DNA of 64,000 nt, taken from positions 20,801,440 to 20,865,439 of the forward strand of contig NC_089277.1 in assembly GCF_963678975.1 (NCBI RefSeq), in the 5' to 3' direction. Shown piece by piece: positions 11,877 through 24,359 of this stretch. The notes under the pieces were generated by a model. The model saw only the letters and a list, made by a program, of their open reading frames with translations. It searched no databases and was not told where the DNA came from. The DNA comes from Dysidea avara (lineage: Eukaryota > Porifera > Demospongiae > Dictyoceratida > Dysideidae). The position numbers and the translations under genes were made by a program. Positions within the stretch are counted from its first letter, which is position 1, and each line of letters begins with the position of its first letter.

Positions 11877-12089
11877 CTGTTGTGATGGGATGTATAAAAG
11901 TAAAAGCCTGTATGTGTGCCTGTAGGTATCGAGCATGAGTAAATTTGGTTGTTAGAAAACTTCCATATAACGTCCAAATTTCAAAAGGTACTTTTTATCA
12001 TACAGTACAATAGTACTGTATAGTAGGGACCACAAAGGAGTAGGCATGGCTGACAAAATAACATCACCCAAAAACCAGCCTCAATTTTC

Positions 12090-13100
12090 CCAGATGACGA
12101 TGAGCACTATTGGTTAGATCGAACTAAGCCCAAAGAAGCTTTCAGATTGAGCTGAAATACCTTCAAAAAGTTGTGATGGAATTTAAAAAACAGAAAAAAA
12201 TTATTTAACAGAATTTCTACTGACTGAGTAACTGACTGACTGACTGACTGAGTAACTGACTGACTGATGCCTTCAGACAAGCATAACTCGTTAATGGCTA
12301 AGGCTATGGGCCTAATTTTTTTCACCGTTTGACATAGCTTCGGCCCGAGAGGTGCCTTTTGGCGTACCACAGTATGTATAACGTATTCTTCATGAGTCCT
12401 CCTTTGTGTCCCATTCATCACTGCTGACAGCAAAAAGTGTTGATTTGGTGGTAGCACATAATGGCTTTCCTTCGTTATTTTTCATAGTAGCTATTTTGAT
12501 TGTAGGGGTGGTTTTTGAACAGTTTTAATTTGTACTGCTGTGTAACGAGTTAAACATAGCTGACAACAAACCACAGTGGTCCTTCACATTTCAGATGATA
12601 ATTGATATAGCTGGGGAGCGCGGCACCATTTCTTTATTTCGGTATATGCATGGATTACAGAGGTGCTTTTCAAACAGCTCTTGCCCTGCGGGCTTGTTTC
12701 ATCCCATATTTAGAAGGTAACCAGACATGTGACAATGTTTGTAGGTAGGTGCTGATGTAGTCAGCTAACCCAAACTATGTAAACAAGTCTGTTTGTGGTA
12801 ATTTGTACCTGAGGTTTGCTGAATTACCATAGGTATTTGGTGCTTTTGTTGAGGTAAATGACAGTTATTTTAATACCAATAGCTTTTACATTAGTACTGT
12901 GATATTTAGTAATACTGTGATACTTTTTTATGGAAGGTATATCATTTGCTATTTTTCAATACTGCCCAACACTAGTTATGAGTTGAACATAGCTGACAAC
13001 GGAGTGTAGGGATACTTCACTTTTCAGATGATAATTGATATAGCTGGGGCATGCAGCACCATTTCAGATGCAGTATGCGTGGGTTCACCAGTCATAATAA
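12090..13100 (+). repeat. Composite interspersed repeat, copy 1
   Basis: This is a copy of a repeat also seen at 24,360-24,890, 55,190-55,890 and (minus) 61,865-62,480. Shared landmarks are the GACTGACTGATGCCTTCA block, GTGCCTTTTGGC and the CACAGTATGTA block. The end carries GGTATGCGCGGGTTCACCAG-like sequence, here at about 13,070. In this copy the AGCTGGGG block is present twice (near 12,610 and 13,040). The minus strand of 12,107-12,457 is open and encodes RQKAPLGPKL, but I know no protein family for it. Confidence 0.7.
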
Positions 13101-13135
13101 TTATTAACAAAAAAAGTTAACAAACAAGTACACAA

Positions 13136-13398
13136 AAATTCAGAATTTTCAGCTAGAGTAGGGACCATAGCACATCAATAAAAAGTACTGAAACAAGTTG
13201 GAGTAGTCCATGATATTAAATCACAGTAAAACAATAAGAAGTGCTATATCCCTACTGTGCTTTTCCATTACAGTATTTTGAGCACAGTATAGGGATATAT
13301 ATTGTTTTACTGTGATTTAATATCATGGACTACTCCGACTTGTTTCAGTACTTTTTATTGATGTGCTATGGTCCCTACTCTAGTTGAAAATTCTAATT
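13136..13398. mobile_element. Palindromic foldback MITE (hairpin tail of composite repeat copy 1)
   Basis: Two arms of about 125 bp are nearly perfect inverted copies; ATCACAGTAAAACAATAAG on the left answers TTGTTTTACTGTGATTTAA on the right. The outer ends are CTAGAGTAGGGACCATAGC and its complement. It has no coding capacity. Confidence 0.9.
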
Positions 13399-13409
13399 TT
13401 TTTTGTGTA

Positions 13410-13942
13410 CCGTATAGCGGGAAATTTCCGGAGGGTGTAATTTTCGGATAATGATCATTGTGAACTATTTCGGAAATAAATTTTCGGATAAACACCACGA
13501 TCAGCACTTGACGGAAATATACGGAATTGTGCTCTGGCAAGGCAGGTAAAGACTTCTGTGCGCCATCAGGTCATGGATTACGCATAGATTATAGAGAAAG
13601 CACTATTTCCGCCTTCTCTTTTCCTGTGTAGCGACACCCAATATTCACCACGTGGTTTCCCATTTTCCTGCTTCCACTGGCGTATCTCCATCATTCTGGT
13701 GACGCCTGAATTGGCAACAACAAGTATAGAACTAGGGGTTGCCAACAGGTAAATAAGAAATACTGGTATCGCCACTCTGTTTACACACCTTGAAGTACTT
13801 GAGGAGCGCTATGTCAACTCACGATTTTACCTAAATGTAGACTATGTATGAATAAACAACTTCGGAAAATTTATTTTCGGAAATTATTTAGTTTTCCGAA
13901 ATATCCGAAAATTACACCCTCCGGAAATTTCCCGCTATACGG
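13410..13942. mobile_element. TIR element with CCGTATAGCGGGAAATTTCC ends
   Basis: Inverted repeats of about 45 bp begin CCGTATAGCGGG and run through the GGAGGGTGTAATTTTCGGA block on both sides. TA flanks each end, as in Tc1/mariner-type MITEs. Interior 533 bp, no transposase. Confidence 0.92.
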
Positions 13943-14043
13943 TATTTGTAGTACAATACATACATGGCAGCCATGTTTACAGGGTTACATTTTCCCTTGT
14001 TTGATGTGCTCCTGATCAAATAAACGTCACATTTATAACTTAC

Positions 14044-14172
14044 CTCCAGGCACCTATTCCATGAAGATCTTTTAACACTCCATTTTCAGTCAGTGTACCA
14101 TAGTAGGAGACAATGTTCTTGTGTTGGAGGTGACAATGGTGTCTGATCTCTTCCTCCAGTGACTGAAAATCT
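14044..14172 (-). pseudogene. ASK-like copy B, kinase exon: C-helix to hinge
   Basis: It reads DFQSLEEEIRHHCHLQHKNI, then VSYYGTLTENGVLK, and after one extra base near 14,070, IFME-stop-VPGG. Human ASK1 has LHEEIALHKHLKHKNIVQYL and IFMEQVPGGS. The stop TAG at 14,054-14,056 stands where human has glutamine. The C-helix glutamate is kept. Acceptor GTAG and donor GTAAGT are present. Confidence 0.92.
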
Positions 14173-14249
14173 CTACAATAACAAAATCTATAGTAAATAC
14201 ACTGTACAACTACTGACATGTGTATCTATATGACTGCCTTAAATCTTAC

Positions 14250-14377
14250 CCAGTATCACTGATTTCCTTGATGATCATTTTTCTCTTGGTGACAAGATCA
14301 ATGGCAGAGTAGATAGCTCCAAATGATCCTTTACCCAACACCACTCAGTCACCATTACTGTCCACTTCATACTCATA
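14250..14377 (-). pseudogene. ASK-like copy B, kinase exon: glycine loop and VAIK
   Basis: It reads YEYEVDSNGD-stop-VVLGKGSFGAIYSA and later RKMIIKEIS. Human has YDYEYDENGDRVVLGKGTYG and IAIKEIP. The TGA at 14,345-14,347 replaces the arginine before the glycine-rich loop. The ATP-binding lysine in IIK is kept. The splice signals are good. Confidence 0.93.
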
Positions 14378-14379
14378 CT

Positions 14380-14740
14380 ACAGTGTGATGTGGTAGAGAT
14401 ACCAAGTGTGTAGTGACTGATTATGTCAATTTACTGTAGTCTGTTTTGGGTGGGTAATAAATCTCAAATACTCCAGGCACAATTTAACATACATATGTAC
14501 GCACAAAATTTAGGTTTGTCAGATGTATCTGCATTCTTAACGAGCAGTGATCTAAAGAAGGTGATTAACTGTGTCATGTAAGCATGCACGGTTGCCATGG
14601 CAGTAGTACAGTTGTGAAAGATACAGCTGCTTTTGTTGATGCTATTGCACAAACAGTTACAGAAAAGAGGTAACTAATTATACGATACAGTCTAAAACAG
14701 TTATACAGGTACAATGTGGAGTCTATAAACCCTCAGGCCA
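14380..14740. other. Intron, nothing recognised
   Basis: Short spacer between the first kinase exon and the minisatellite. The small open frame at 14,464-14,652 (minus) has no recognisable motif. Confidence 0.4.
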
Positions 14741-14744
14741 TAAA

Positions 14745-16366
14745 TGTCTAGGAGTGCCCGGACAAATCCCTTTGTCCTATTTTATCCTTTGATATTACAG
14801 AATGTCCCAAGACAAGTCCTTTCTGTCCTATCAGAGAATGAAGGTCTTCCCAACCTATATTCACCCATACTGTCCCAAGTCCAAGTAGTCCCTGCAAGAC
14901 CTGGGACACTAAAGGACATCCCAAGACACTCGTGGTGTTATTTACCTATTGTGTCCCATGTATAGTCCCTGTGAATTCCTTAAGTGTCCTTGTTGTAAAG
15001 ACTCTCTCTAGTCCCAGTTCCCAATGGTCCTTTTTATCCTAGGACGTGTTGGGAATTCTTTAAGTGTCCTTGTTGTAAAGACTCTCTCTAGTCCCAGTCC
15101 CCAATGGTCCTTTTTATCCTAGGGCATGTTGGGAATTCTTTAAGTGTCCTTGTTGTAAAGACTCTCTCTAGTCCCAGTCCCCAATGGTCCTTTTTATCCT
15201 GGGAATTCCTTAAGTGTCCTTGTTATAAAGACTCTCTCTAGTCCCAGTCCCCAATGGTCCTTTTTATCCTAGGACGTGTTGAGAATTCTTTAAGTGTCCT
15301 TGTTGTAAAGACTCTCTCTAGTCCCAGTCCCCAATGGTCCTTTTTATCCTAGGGCATGTTGGGAATTCTTTAAGTGTCCTTGTTGTAAAGACTCTCTCTA
15401 GTCCCAGTCCCCAAATGGTCCTTTTTATCCTGGGAATTCCTTAAGTGTCCTTGTTGTAAAGACTCTCTCTAGTCCCAGTCCCCAATGGTCCTTTTTATCC
15501 TGGGAATTCCTTAAGTGTCCTTGTTATAAAGACTCTCTCTAGTCCCAGTCCCCAATGGTCCTTTTTATCCTAGGACGTGTTGAGAATTCTTTAAGTGTCC
15601 TTGTTGTAAAGACTCTCTCTAGTCCCAGTCCCCAATGGTCCTTTTTATCCTAGGGCATGTTGGGAATTCTTTAAGTGTCCTTGTTGTAAAGACGCTCTCT
15701 AGTCCCAGTCCCCAAATGGTCCTTTTTATCCTGGGAATTCCTTAAGTGTCCTTGTTATAAAGACTCTCTCTAGTCCCAGTCCCCAATGGTCCTTTTTATC
15801 CTAGGGAATTCTTTAAGTGTCCTTGTTGTAAAGACTCTCTCTAGTCTCAGTCCCCAATGGTCCTTTTTATCCTAGGGAATTCTTTAAGTGTCCTTGTTGT
15901 AAAGACCCTCTCTAGTCCCAGTCCCCAATGGTCCTTTATATCCTAGGACATGTTGAGAATTCTTTAAGTGTCCTTGTTGTAAAGACTTTCTAGTCCCAGT
16001 CCCCAATGGTCCTTTTTATCCTAGGACATATTGGGAATTCTTTAAGTGTCCTTGTTGTAAAGACTCTGTAGTTCCAGTCCCCAATGGTCCTTTTTATCCT
16101 AGGACATGTTGGGAATTCTTTAAGTGTCCTTGTTTTAAAGACCCCCTCTAGTCCCAGTCCCTTTTTATCCTAGGACGTGTTGGGAATTCTTTAAGTGTCC
16201 TTGTTGTAAAGACCCTCTCTAGTCCCAGTCCCCAATGGTCCTTTTATCCTAGGACGTGTTGAGAATTCCTTAAGTGTCCTTGTTATAAAGACTCTCTCTA
16301 GCAATGATCTTTTTTATCCTAGGAGTTGTTGGGAATTTGTCCTTGTTGTAAAGACTGTCTCTAGTG
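14745..16366 (+). repeat. Minisatellite A, unit about 65-90 bp, about 18 units
   Basis: Units contain TTAAGTGTCCTTGTTGTAAA, then GACTCTCTCTAGTCCCAGTC, CCCAATGGTCCTTTTTATCC and a variable TAGGACGTGTTG spacer. Length variants with and without the spacer alternate. A leader with GTCCCAAGTCCAAGTAGTCC lies before the array. The same unit occurs inverted at 27,990-29,245. Confidence 0.95.
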
Positions 16367-18717
16367 GGTCATTCCATGTCAAATCAACAAGGAATTTAGG
16401 GTCACCTCTCGGATTTTGACGAAACTTGGTGTGTTTGTAGTACCTATGGTGCTTATCACTCATGCAAATTTTTAGCTCCATACATTCCATAGTTTCTGAT
16501 TTATGACCACAAATATTTTGAATATTTCATGAAAATTTGGTCCATCTCTAGTTACAAAATCAACTGCAACTTTGTACTGTGTAAATATTTTTAAACACGC
16601 TTTTCAGTGATGGAAGACTGTTGATTGACCTTTCCAGTGATCCCTAAATTATGGGATATCTACTTAATTATGGTTCAAAAGTACTTCATTGAAAACTTTA
16701 ATCCCTTATATTTTGAAAAATGCTGCTTGAAATTTTTCGAATTCTTTTGTGAATAATGATTGGGTCATAGTCTATGTTTGATAAAATTTTTGTGGTGGGA
16801 CCACAATGGGCTCAAGAGATATAATGAATTATGTTGTGGTATGCGGTGGAATTTGTAGTCTATTATTGCTGTATTGGAGTGTACACCTCCAATAACCACT
16901 TACAACAAGGCCATGCCAAGTTTGTCTTACAGAGTGAAAGTGTCTAGGTGCATCGCAACCTGTATTAATGACCACCTGTATTGAAAGACCATCTATAAGC
17001 TGTAGCTAATTTATACTTTAATTGGATATTAATGTATAGCACCAAAGCATCAACCCTTTCTAGCAAATGGTCCTTATTAGACAGGTTGACTATAAATGAG
17101 ATTATCATGCGTCCATAAACACATTAATGTTGTACCATCTCTTCAGTTATACCTTATTTATTAAGTAAAATCTTGCTGTAGTGCACTCACATACATATCC
17201 CCACTCTACACTATTCAAGTTACGTACATGGCTGCATAGGTACAATAGACCTCCTCTAAAAGGATACCTGGGCACCTTAATAGCCTCATGATCTTACTTT
17301 ATAATTGTACGTACATTTTGGGCCCAAGACAAGTCTGTGGTTTCTCAAAAATGAACACTTCATCAATGGTCCAGGGAATAGAAGAGTTACACTATATACA
17401 GTAGATGCATTACTTGTACCAAGAGTTTTTATATTATTAACACTTGCTTGCACCTCAATGTGTGATTTATAGTACTGTAATTACTAAAATGGTTTTTCAA
17501 AGTATTTTGGGTTGACGCTTTGAACATCAGTACAGGCAAATGTTAAGTATGTGGTCAGCATGTCCTATGTGAGTATGTGCATGAGTTTATGACTTGATCT
17601 TCAAAGTGGTCATGAATGTAAAGTAATGTAGTAATTAATTTCACATATTGAGGTACAATTAATGCATGTATGGTAAAACCCCTCCATTGCTAGGACCATA
17701 ATAAAGTGCTCATATTACAGAAGCCACAGAAGTATCTTGGTCTAAATGTATGTGCACCACTATATATTATAGAGTGGGAGTACAGTGTATAAACAGGTGT
17801 CCTGGTTATCAAGATATCCAGGTATCCCTTCTGAGGAGTTCTATTATATGCATCTATGTAGCCACATACGCAACTTAAATATGGCTAAGTCCACTACAGT
17901 GGTATTCAACTTAATAAAGAAGGTATTTGTAAAGAGATAGTACATTTACATGATGTTCATGGACACATGGTGGTCAGATCTGTAATTTATAGTCAACCTG
18001 TCTAATAAGGACCATTTTTGGATTTGCTAGAAAGGGTTGTTGATGCTTTGGTGCTATACATTAATGAAGTATAACTTAACTGCAGCACATAGATGGCCTT
18101 TCAATACAGGTGGTCATTAATACAGATTGCAATGCACCTAGACACCTTCACTCTGTAAGACAAACTTGGCATGGCCTTGTTGCGAGTGGTTATTGGAGGT
18201 GTACACTCCAATACAGCAATAATAGACTGCAAATTCGACCGCATACCACAACATAATTCATTATATCTCTTGAGCCCATTGTGATCCCACCACAAAAATT
18301 TTATCAAACATAGACTATGACCCAATCATTATTCACAAAAGAATTTGAAAAATTTCAAGCAGCATTTTTCAAAATATAAGGGATTAAAGTTTTCAATGAA
18401 GTACTTTTGAACCATAATTAAGTAGATATCCCATAATTTAGGGATCACTGGAAAGGTCAATCAACAGTCTTCCATCACTGAAAATTGTGTTTACAAATAT
18501 TTACACAGTGCAAGGTTGCAATTGATTTTGTAACAAGAGATGGACCAAATTTTCATGAAATATTCAAAATATTTGTGGTCATAAATCAGAAACTATGGAA
18601 TGTATGGAGCTAAAAATTTGCATGAGTGATAAGCACCATAGGTACTACAAACACACCAAGTTTCGTCCAAATCCGAGAGGTGACCCTAAATTCCTTGTTG
18701 ATTTGACACGGAATGAC
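16367..18717. mobile_element. Large foldback element with arms of about 0.7 kb
   Basis: The left arm starts GGGTCATTCCATGTCAAATC and the right arm ends in the complement. The arms (about 16,367-17,100 and 17,985-18,717) stay similar throughout, with a centre of about 0.9 kb. TAGT flanks both ends. It interrupts the last minisatellite unit, which resumes at 18,718 with TAGTACCAGTC. No transposase is visible; the long arms could form a very stable RNA hairpin if transcribed. Confidence 0.9.
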
Positions 18718-18800
18718 CCTAGTACCAGTCGTCGATGGTCCCTTTTATCAAAGACATGTTGTGAATTTTTAAAGTGTACATCCTTTTGCAGTAGTATAAG
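18718..18800 (+). repeat. Diverged last unit of minisatellite A
   Basis: The sequence ACCAGTCGTCGATGGTCCCT and the AAAGTGTACATCC that follows are a mutated minisatellite unit continuing after the foldback element. Confidence 0.75.
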
Positions 18801-21310
18801 CATTTCATATGGTTTGCATATGCTTATCCAAGAAAAGGGTCAATAATACTTGATATGGTTTCTTTGCATGAAGATAACTTTGATCACTAGACTTGCATAG
18901 ATGGGGCCGATTTTTTTCTTTTGTGTGTGGATTGGGAAAGTGGTAGGGTAAAATTTCTGTGTAGTGTTCTACCTGTTCTACGGTGAGTACTAATTTGCAA
19001 AGCCGTTCTTTTCTCACAGTTTCAACTCAGTAATGTGTTGTGGTCATTTTAAACGAACCATCAAGTAGCTATACAGTATTTCACCTTACACAATGAGTTT
19101 TGATAAAATTTAACCTGTATCGCTCACATTAGCATTGCCATAGTGTACACGGAAGCAGAATCAATTGTAATAGTAAGTTGCAGTCCAGCAAACTATCTCA
19201 TAACAGAATCACAATATAGCATTATTGCCCTTTATAATATATACTGTCATTAAAGCTTAATTCTGGTCACTTCACTGGATACTGATAGAGTAGGATCTTC
19301 TAAGCAAGTGTTTCCAGGCTGATTCTTCATCCTTGAAGCCATATCTTCACCAGTGAACATGAGATTTTCACTCTATTTGAACTAAAGTATGGTAGTTCTA
19401 TAGATGCTGCATGTATTCTGAGTGAAGTAGTTTCATTTCAATCGAAGGAATTATGAGCCTGTGATACACTTCGAAAAACATACAAGTCTGTACAGGAACT
19501 AATCACCTGCTCTATGATGAGTACTGATTGGCGAGGCCATTATGATCATACTACAGTTACAATTATGTGTTCAGTGGTTCATCTTGGAATTGTAAAGCAG
19601 AATTTGAGTGCCCTTGAATGCTATAGCAGGGTAAGTAAACAAAGCAGTGTTAAATAATGGTATACATAATATGCTTTGATCTTTGGAAGATAATGAAGTC
19701 TTTAAATCCACCAGGTTTTTAAATGGTCAGAGACCTGCTAGCAGAAAGACCTCCATTACAAATCTCACATTCAATCATTAAAGTGCCATGCTCTTACAAG
19801 CATATTGCTGGCTAATAGCCAGCTGTGGGCAAGCAGTCACCCTAGCCAACAGAAGTGTACCCACTTCATTCATTTTATAAGCATGCCTAGAAAAATTTTA
19901 TTGTGGGAGATAGAATCTAATGTTGCAGCTACGTTTGTTATGATGAACGGACAGTTCTAGACATATCATGGAAAAAATTGTTTAATGTGCATCTTCTATT
20001 AAGCTATGAAGGACTTTAATGTTGATGTGGTCCATGTACATCGTGCTTGGTCTTCATATTGTTGTGGCACCATTAGCAGCAATTTGTAACAACTTGTCAC
20101 CATTATAATCAATTAAGGCTGCGTCTTTACAATAGACACACTTCTGTAACATCATAGGCACTGACAACAACTTGTTAATTTCCTTGTCAATTCATGATAT
20201 TATCTGCACTATCACTGCTGCGATCCAAGTCTGTTCTTGAGCAAGGAACCTACAATAAGGTGTGAGCTTTGATTTCTCCAGCTCTTTGACAAAAACATGT
20301 TCAGTCTTTTGCATTTATTTTAACATTGAATGAACTCATAATCCAATCCCACAATGACTCCACCTACATAGCTATTGCCCATGTAAAACGCTGCCATTAT
20401 CAAAGTCAATTAGAGACCACACCCTTGGATCTATGTGTTTTAAAAACCTCGGTTTTGCCTGGTTTTTAAGATCCTTGTACTAGGTCTCTAACCTACACTT
20501 TATTACTGTGCTACAAAATTATAACTGAAATACACTCATACAAATCATGAACAAAGCTCTGATTGACCTTATCAGTTATCTCTAGACCATAACTGTATTA
20601 AAGCAAATTGTAGTAGAAAGCGAACACTTGTCGGAACCAGAGGAAACACATGCCACTTGTGAGTTTGCTACTGTAGAGTGAAATAGTGACCTCATTTGGT
20701 CTCTATTCTTGTGACGGCATGCGGTCAGGTAGGCATGTGGGCAGGCAAGGGGACCAAAATTGGGTTTCAAGTATTTTTAAACTCAATCTACAGTTCTCTG
20801 CATTTTCTTGTTTTAAATGCTGAATTGATGTCACTAAGACTATTCCATAAAAGCGGTTCTATGATGGCTTTTTAACAGTGGTATTTTGGTGCACACGCCA
20901 ACCATGTATTTTAGGAGGAACCCTACTAAACACTACTACCATCCATACTTATTAGATAATGTGCAATTCATTCAACATGTATAATGACAAGGTGCATGTA
21001 AAGTGATTTGGTTACTTGAAATGCTTAAGTCAGCCTACATCACACAAAGCTGAAGTAACAGCTTACTTCACACTTGTGAGACCTTGAATGTTGTAATATC
21101 ATGTGATTAAGAACATTAATAGTCATTGCAATGGAGAGCTGCAGGTGGATCAAAAGTGCCATTTTGTTACTTTTCAGTTGACTAAAATCAGTGATGAATA
21201 CATATCTAAAGGAACTTGGCTTTGGAACTGATACATAATTATGCTTGTGCTGTGATGCTATATGCTATCCTAAATCAATTTACTTCTATCCAGCGTTATG
21301 GTTATACGTA
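18801..21310. other. Intron; no gene or named repeat seen
   Basis: I found no conserved coding segment on either strand. Short open frames here look random. Confidence 0.45.
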
Positions 21311-21926
21311 TGTGACTGAGTCTGGGAAAACCAGTCTTATCACCCATGGCAGCAGATTTGATTTTTCACCAAGAACACAAAGCTACATGAATAAACTATC
21401 AAATTTCATCATCAAAATCAGCAAACTTCAGTTATTGCTGGCTGCTTTTCCCAAGTACAGTGGCGATCCGTACAAGTGGTCTGGGGCCTTAATGAAGTTC
21501 TGGCCACCACGGGGATGGCCTGTGTAGCTCTGTGGTATTGAATAAAGACTTGTGCTGTAAATGTCTTTTCATTTTAGCCAGTTTTGATATCTGAATGCCC
21601 CATAACTTGACATAATCTATCCCTACACCTTTCTCTTTAATTCTTTAATAACCCCTTGCCTTCTTCTGGCCCCTGCCTCTCACCCCTTTGGAGCTAGCCT
21701 GATACAGTTAACCTCAGTTTAAAATCTATCTCAAATGGCAGGAAACTTAGCTGTTGGCTACTTGTACGGTGGATGCTCTGGAAGGTAAGAAATTGGTGTA
21801 AAACATGTGAAAATTTGGTACTCATAGCTTCATCCATTGGTGAGCTACAGTACATGGAATACTTAAAACCAGCATTTCTCGATACTTTTATAGACGATAA
21901 GACCAGTTTTCCCAGACTGGACCACA
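21311..21926. mobile_element. TIR element, TGTGAC family (GGGAAAACCAGTCTTATC subfamily)
   Basis: Left end TGTGACTGAGTCTGGGAAAA and right end the complement of TGTGGTCCAGTCTGGGAAAA. The interior closely matches the element at 53,561-54,198, including the GTGGTCTGGGG block, so these two belong to one subfamily. Confidence 0.85.
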
Positions 21927-21929
21927 TTT

Positions 21930-22560
21930 TCAGATGAGAATAATCTTCCAGATCTTTGACACTTCATTCACTACCCTTCTCTATTTATGCTATTCGCTAC
22001 TCATTTTTAACCCAAGAGCACCCCCACAGTGGGTACACACATGCGTTCCTGTAATTGAATTGTCAAAAACTGTGTGTCTGCTTGTTTGCATGTTGGTACG
22101 GCAGTCCAACAGCAACGTGAGCAAACAGGCTTTGAGCTACAGAAATAAACCTTCACTCAATGCATAAAGGCTGTTTACCTACTGTATTAAAGGTTAGCCA
22201 TCTGTTTTAGTCAAAGGGGTGTAGCCGGTGAAATAATGTGTATAAAAGTTCAGTAGGGGCTAGCCTACTGTACATAACAGGCATATAGTGACTGAAAAAC
22301 AATATACAGTAACAGGCCTTGTAAGCTACTGTAGCTACAAGGAGTGGTGTACTTTTCAAGTTAAAAGGAAAAATGACCTGAATCATGAGCATCCATAAAT
22401 CAGAGGAATCATCATACATGTTACTTGTAAACATCTTTTTTGGATATCAACCAATTTGCAAAAATGCTTGTACAAATGTCAGTGACTATGTATGACACTT
22501 GCATGGCAAACAAGATAATATACAAATGTGGTAATACGCATATAGCTGGACTTCTGTGAA
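21930..22560. other. Intron; nothing recognised
   Basis: No conserved coding sequence or clear repeat was found. Confidence 0.4.
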
Positions 22561-22639
22561 GACATTCATTTAAATTCTCTCTCCACTTTGCATTATAGCA
22601 GCTGAAGTATCATACACAATAATGTACCACTCTGCGTGG

Positions 22640-23120
22640 ATTGGACTGCTGCAGACCGCAGCGAGTGCATTATAACTTATAACGTACTGGTTGCAGTTTT
22701 GTAGACCGCAACAAGTGCATTATAAGTTATAATGTTGAATGTGAATCTTTCACCCCACTTGTTTTTCCACTTCTGGTGGCATGGGAAAGAAGCTACTATT
22801 TTCTACAACCATCTTGCTGATCTTGTATCCTAGAAGCATGGTACCTCCTACCACCAAACACTCTCCTGGATGCATTGTGCCATCTCATTTTCTTTATTAC
22901 GTTCTGCTGTGCTGGCTATTCGAGGGAGCAGAAAGTTGCAGCCATCAGAGCATCCTGCTATCTCCATTGAACTGCATTTGGTGGAGAGCCGAATCAGCTA
23001 ATTACAATAGTGTTTATACATTTGCTGTGTTATTATGTCTATTTGTCATTATAAGTTATAATACACTGACCGCAGTGCAATATACAGATATTGCACTGAC
23101 TGCAGTTTTGTGCAGCATAG
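22640..23120. repeat. Repeated 17-bp palindromes with GACCGCA context
   Basis: The palindrome CATTATAAGTTATAATG occurs at 22,712-22,728, with near copies at about 22,669 and 23,048. Each is near GACCGCA and CAAGTG or GCGAGTG blocks, and TTGCAGTTTTGTAGACCGCA resembles ACTGCAGTTTTGTGCAGCA at about 23,100. It looks like an unclassified foldback-type repeat. Confidence 0.5.
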
Positions 23121-23597
23121 CACAAGTGCTGATGGCCAAGACCACTACGATACCTCACCAAATAGGTGGAAAGACACTTCACAGATCACTCGAATTCTTT
23201 TATAGCCTGACATGACATGTAAAGGTCGATTGTGGGCCAAAACGTCACCAATACGTATGGTGTTTACCAAGCAGCCAATGGCGATCGAAAAAGCCAATGC
23301 AGTGGCCACAACTCTAGTCTACATATATATAAATGTACTTATACACCTTACTAGTCTGGTGTCATCTTAGCCCAGATTAAACTGTAGTCCACTTCGACTA
23401 TTATGACTCAATAAAACTATTATATTCTAAATAATACTCACCTTTACATTTGATTGTGGTAACCAGTTTTTGTCATGCCACCAGATTCGAGTTTAGCCAG
23501 TGTGAATAGTAAGATTAAGACTAGTATCGTTTAGTAGTTAGGTTTTGTTTACTCAAACTGTCTAATTATCTGCTATTTTTCGTTCAAGAGAATCACT

Positions 23598-23652
23598 ATG
23601 GCGATTAGTCTAGCGCTTAGTCTAGCGCTTAGTCTAGCGCTTAGTCTATATG
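23598..23652 (+). repeat. 12-bp tandem repeat (TTAGTCTAGCGC)
   Basis: Three to four copies lie head to tail before the GGCGATTGAGTGATCACGC sequence. Confidence 0.85.
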
Positions 23653-23721
23653 GCGATTGAGTGATCACGCTGGCATGCTGAGCACTACATGATGAGAGTC
23701 GAACAGCAAATGCAAGTTAGT

Positions 23722-23776
23722 GATATAACCAAGAGTAAATAATGGAAAACTTCCATTATTTACTCTTGATATAACC
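23722..23776. mobile_element. 37-bp perfect palindrome flanked by 9-bp direct repeats
   Basis: AAGAGTAAATAATGGAA, a 3-base loop AAC, then the exact complement at 23,731-23,767. GATATAACC flanks it on both sides (23,722-23,730 and 23,768-23,776). The structure is that of a tiny insertion with a 9-bp target duplication, or of a repair product. Confidence 0.8.
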
Positions 23777-23944
23777 CATAGCATACTAGCTTTCAATATC
23801 TCAGGTGGCTGCAGTACTGTAGAGGGAACGTCATTGCAACGTTCGGTTTGGTTACCCACAATCAATGTTAGAAACCTGGCCTTTATAAGTGCTACAGCTG
23901 TCTTGTGAGACTCTCCCCACCTATTAGGTGAGTGGTACATAACA

Positions 23945-24058
23945 GTTATACAACGTGCACTCGTGCTCTGCCTGTATAAACGCACTTGCTTTCGGGCCTG
24001 ACGGTCCTCAGGCTCATGCGTTTATATCAGGCAGAGCACTCGTGCCCGTTGTATAACT
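23945..24058. mobile_element. Foldback element with GCCTGA/CCTCAGGC core
   Basis: Arms GTTATACAACG...CTCTGCCTGTATAAACGC pair with the complementary right arm around a core of GGGCCTGACGGTCCTCAGGC. The same architecture recurs at 47,695-47,793 with a different outer sequence. Confidence 0.8.
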
Positions 24059-24359
24059 ATATATTATGTGATTTTTGACTGGTGTTATTGCAGGATGATG
24101 AGCCTGTATAGACTTGTCCTTAGTGACCTCCCAACTATTCCCTGTTCAACTAACTTCATCATAATTCTCTAGTAGGTTTCTATCCTTCTGAAAGCTTCTC
24201 ACTAAGGACCCAAGTCTACCAAATGCAATATTCACATTCTCATTCTTCCATGGCCATGATATCTACCGGCTATTCTCAAAACAAATAGTGGAATTTGATT
24301 AACATCTAATACACTGTAAATGATGTTTAGAACCAGAACCACTTTCCTGTAATATCATA

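Noticed and set aside
14745..16366. Direct repeats that could suggest a CRISPR array
   Set aside because: The units follow each other without unique spacers of constant size, in a eukaryotic intron. This is a minisatellite.
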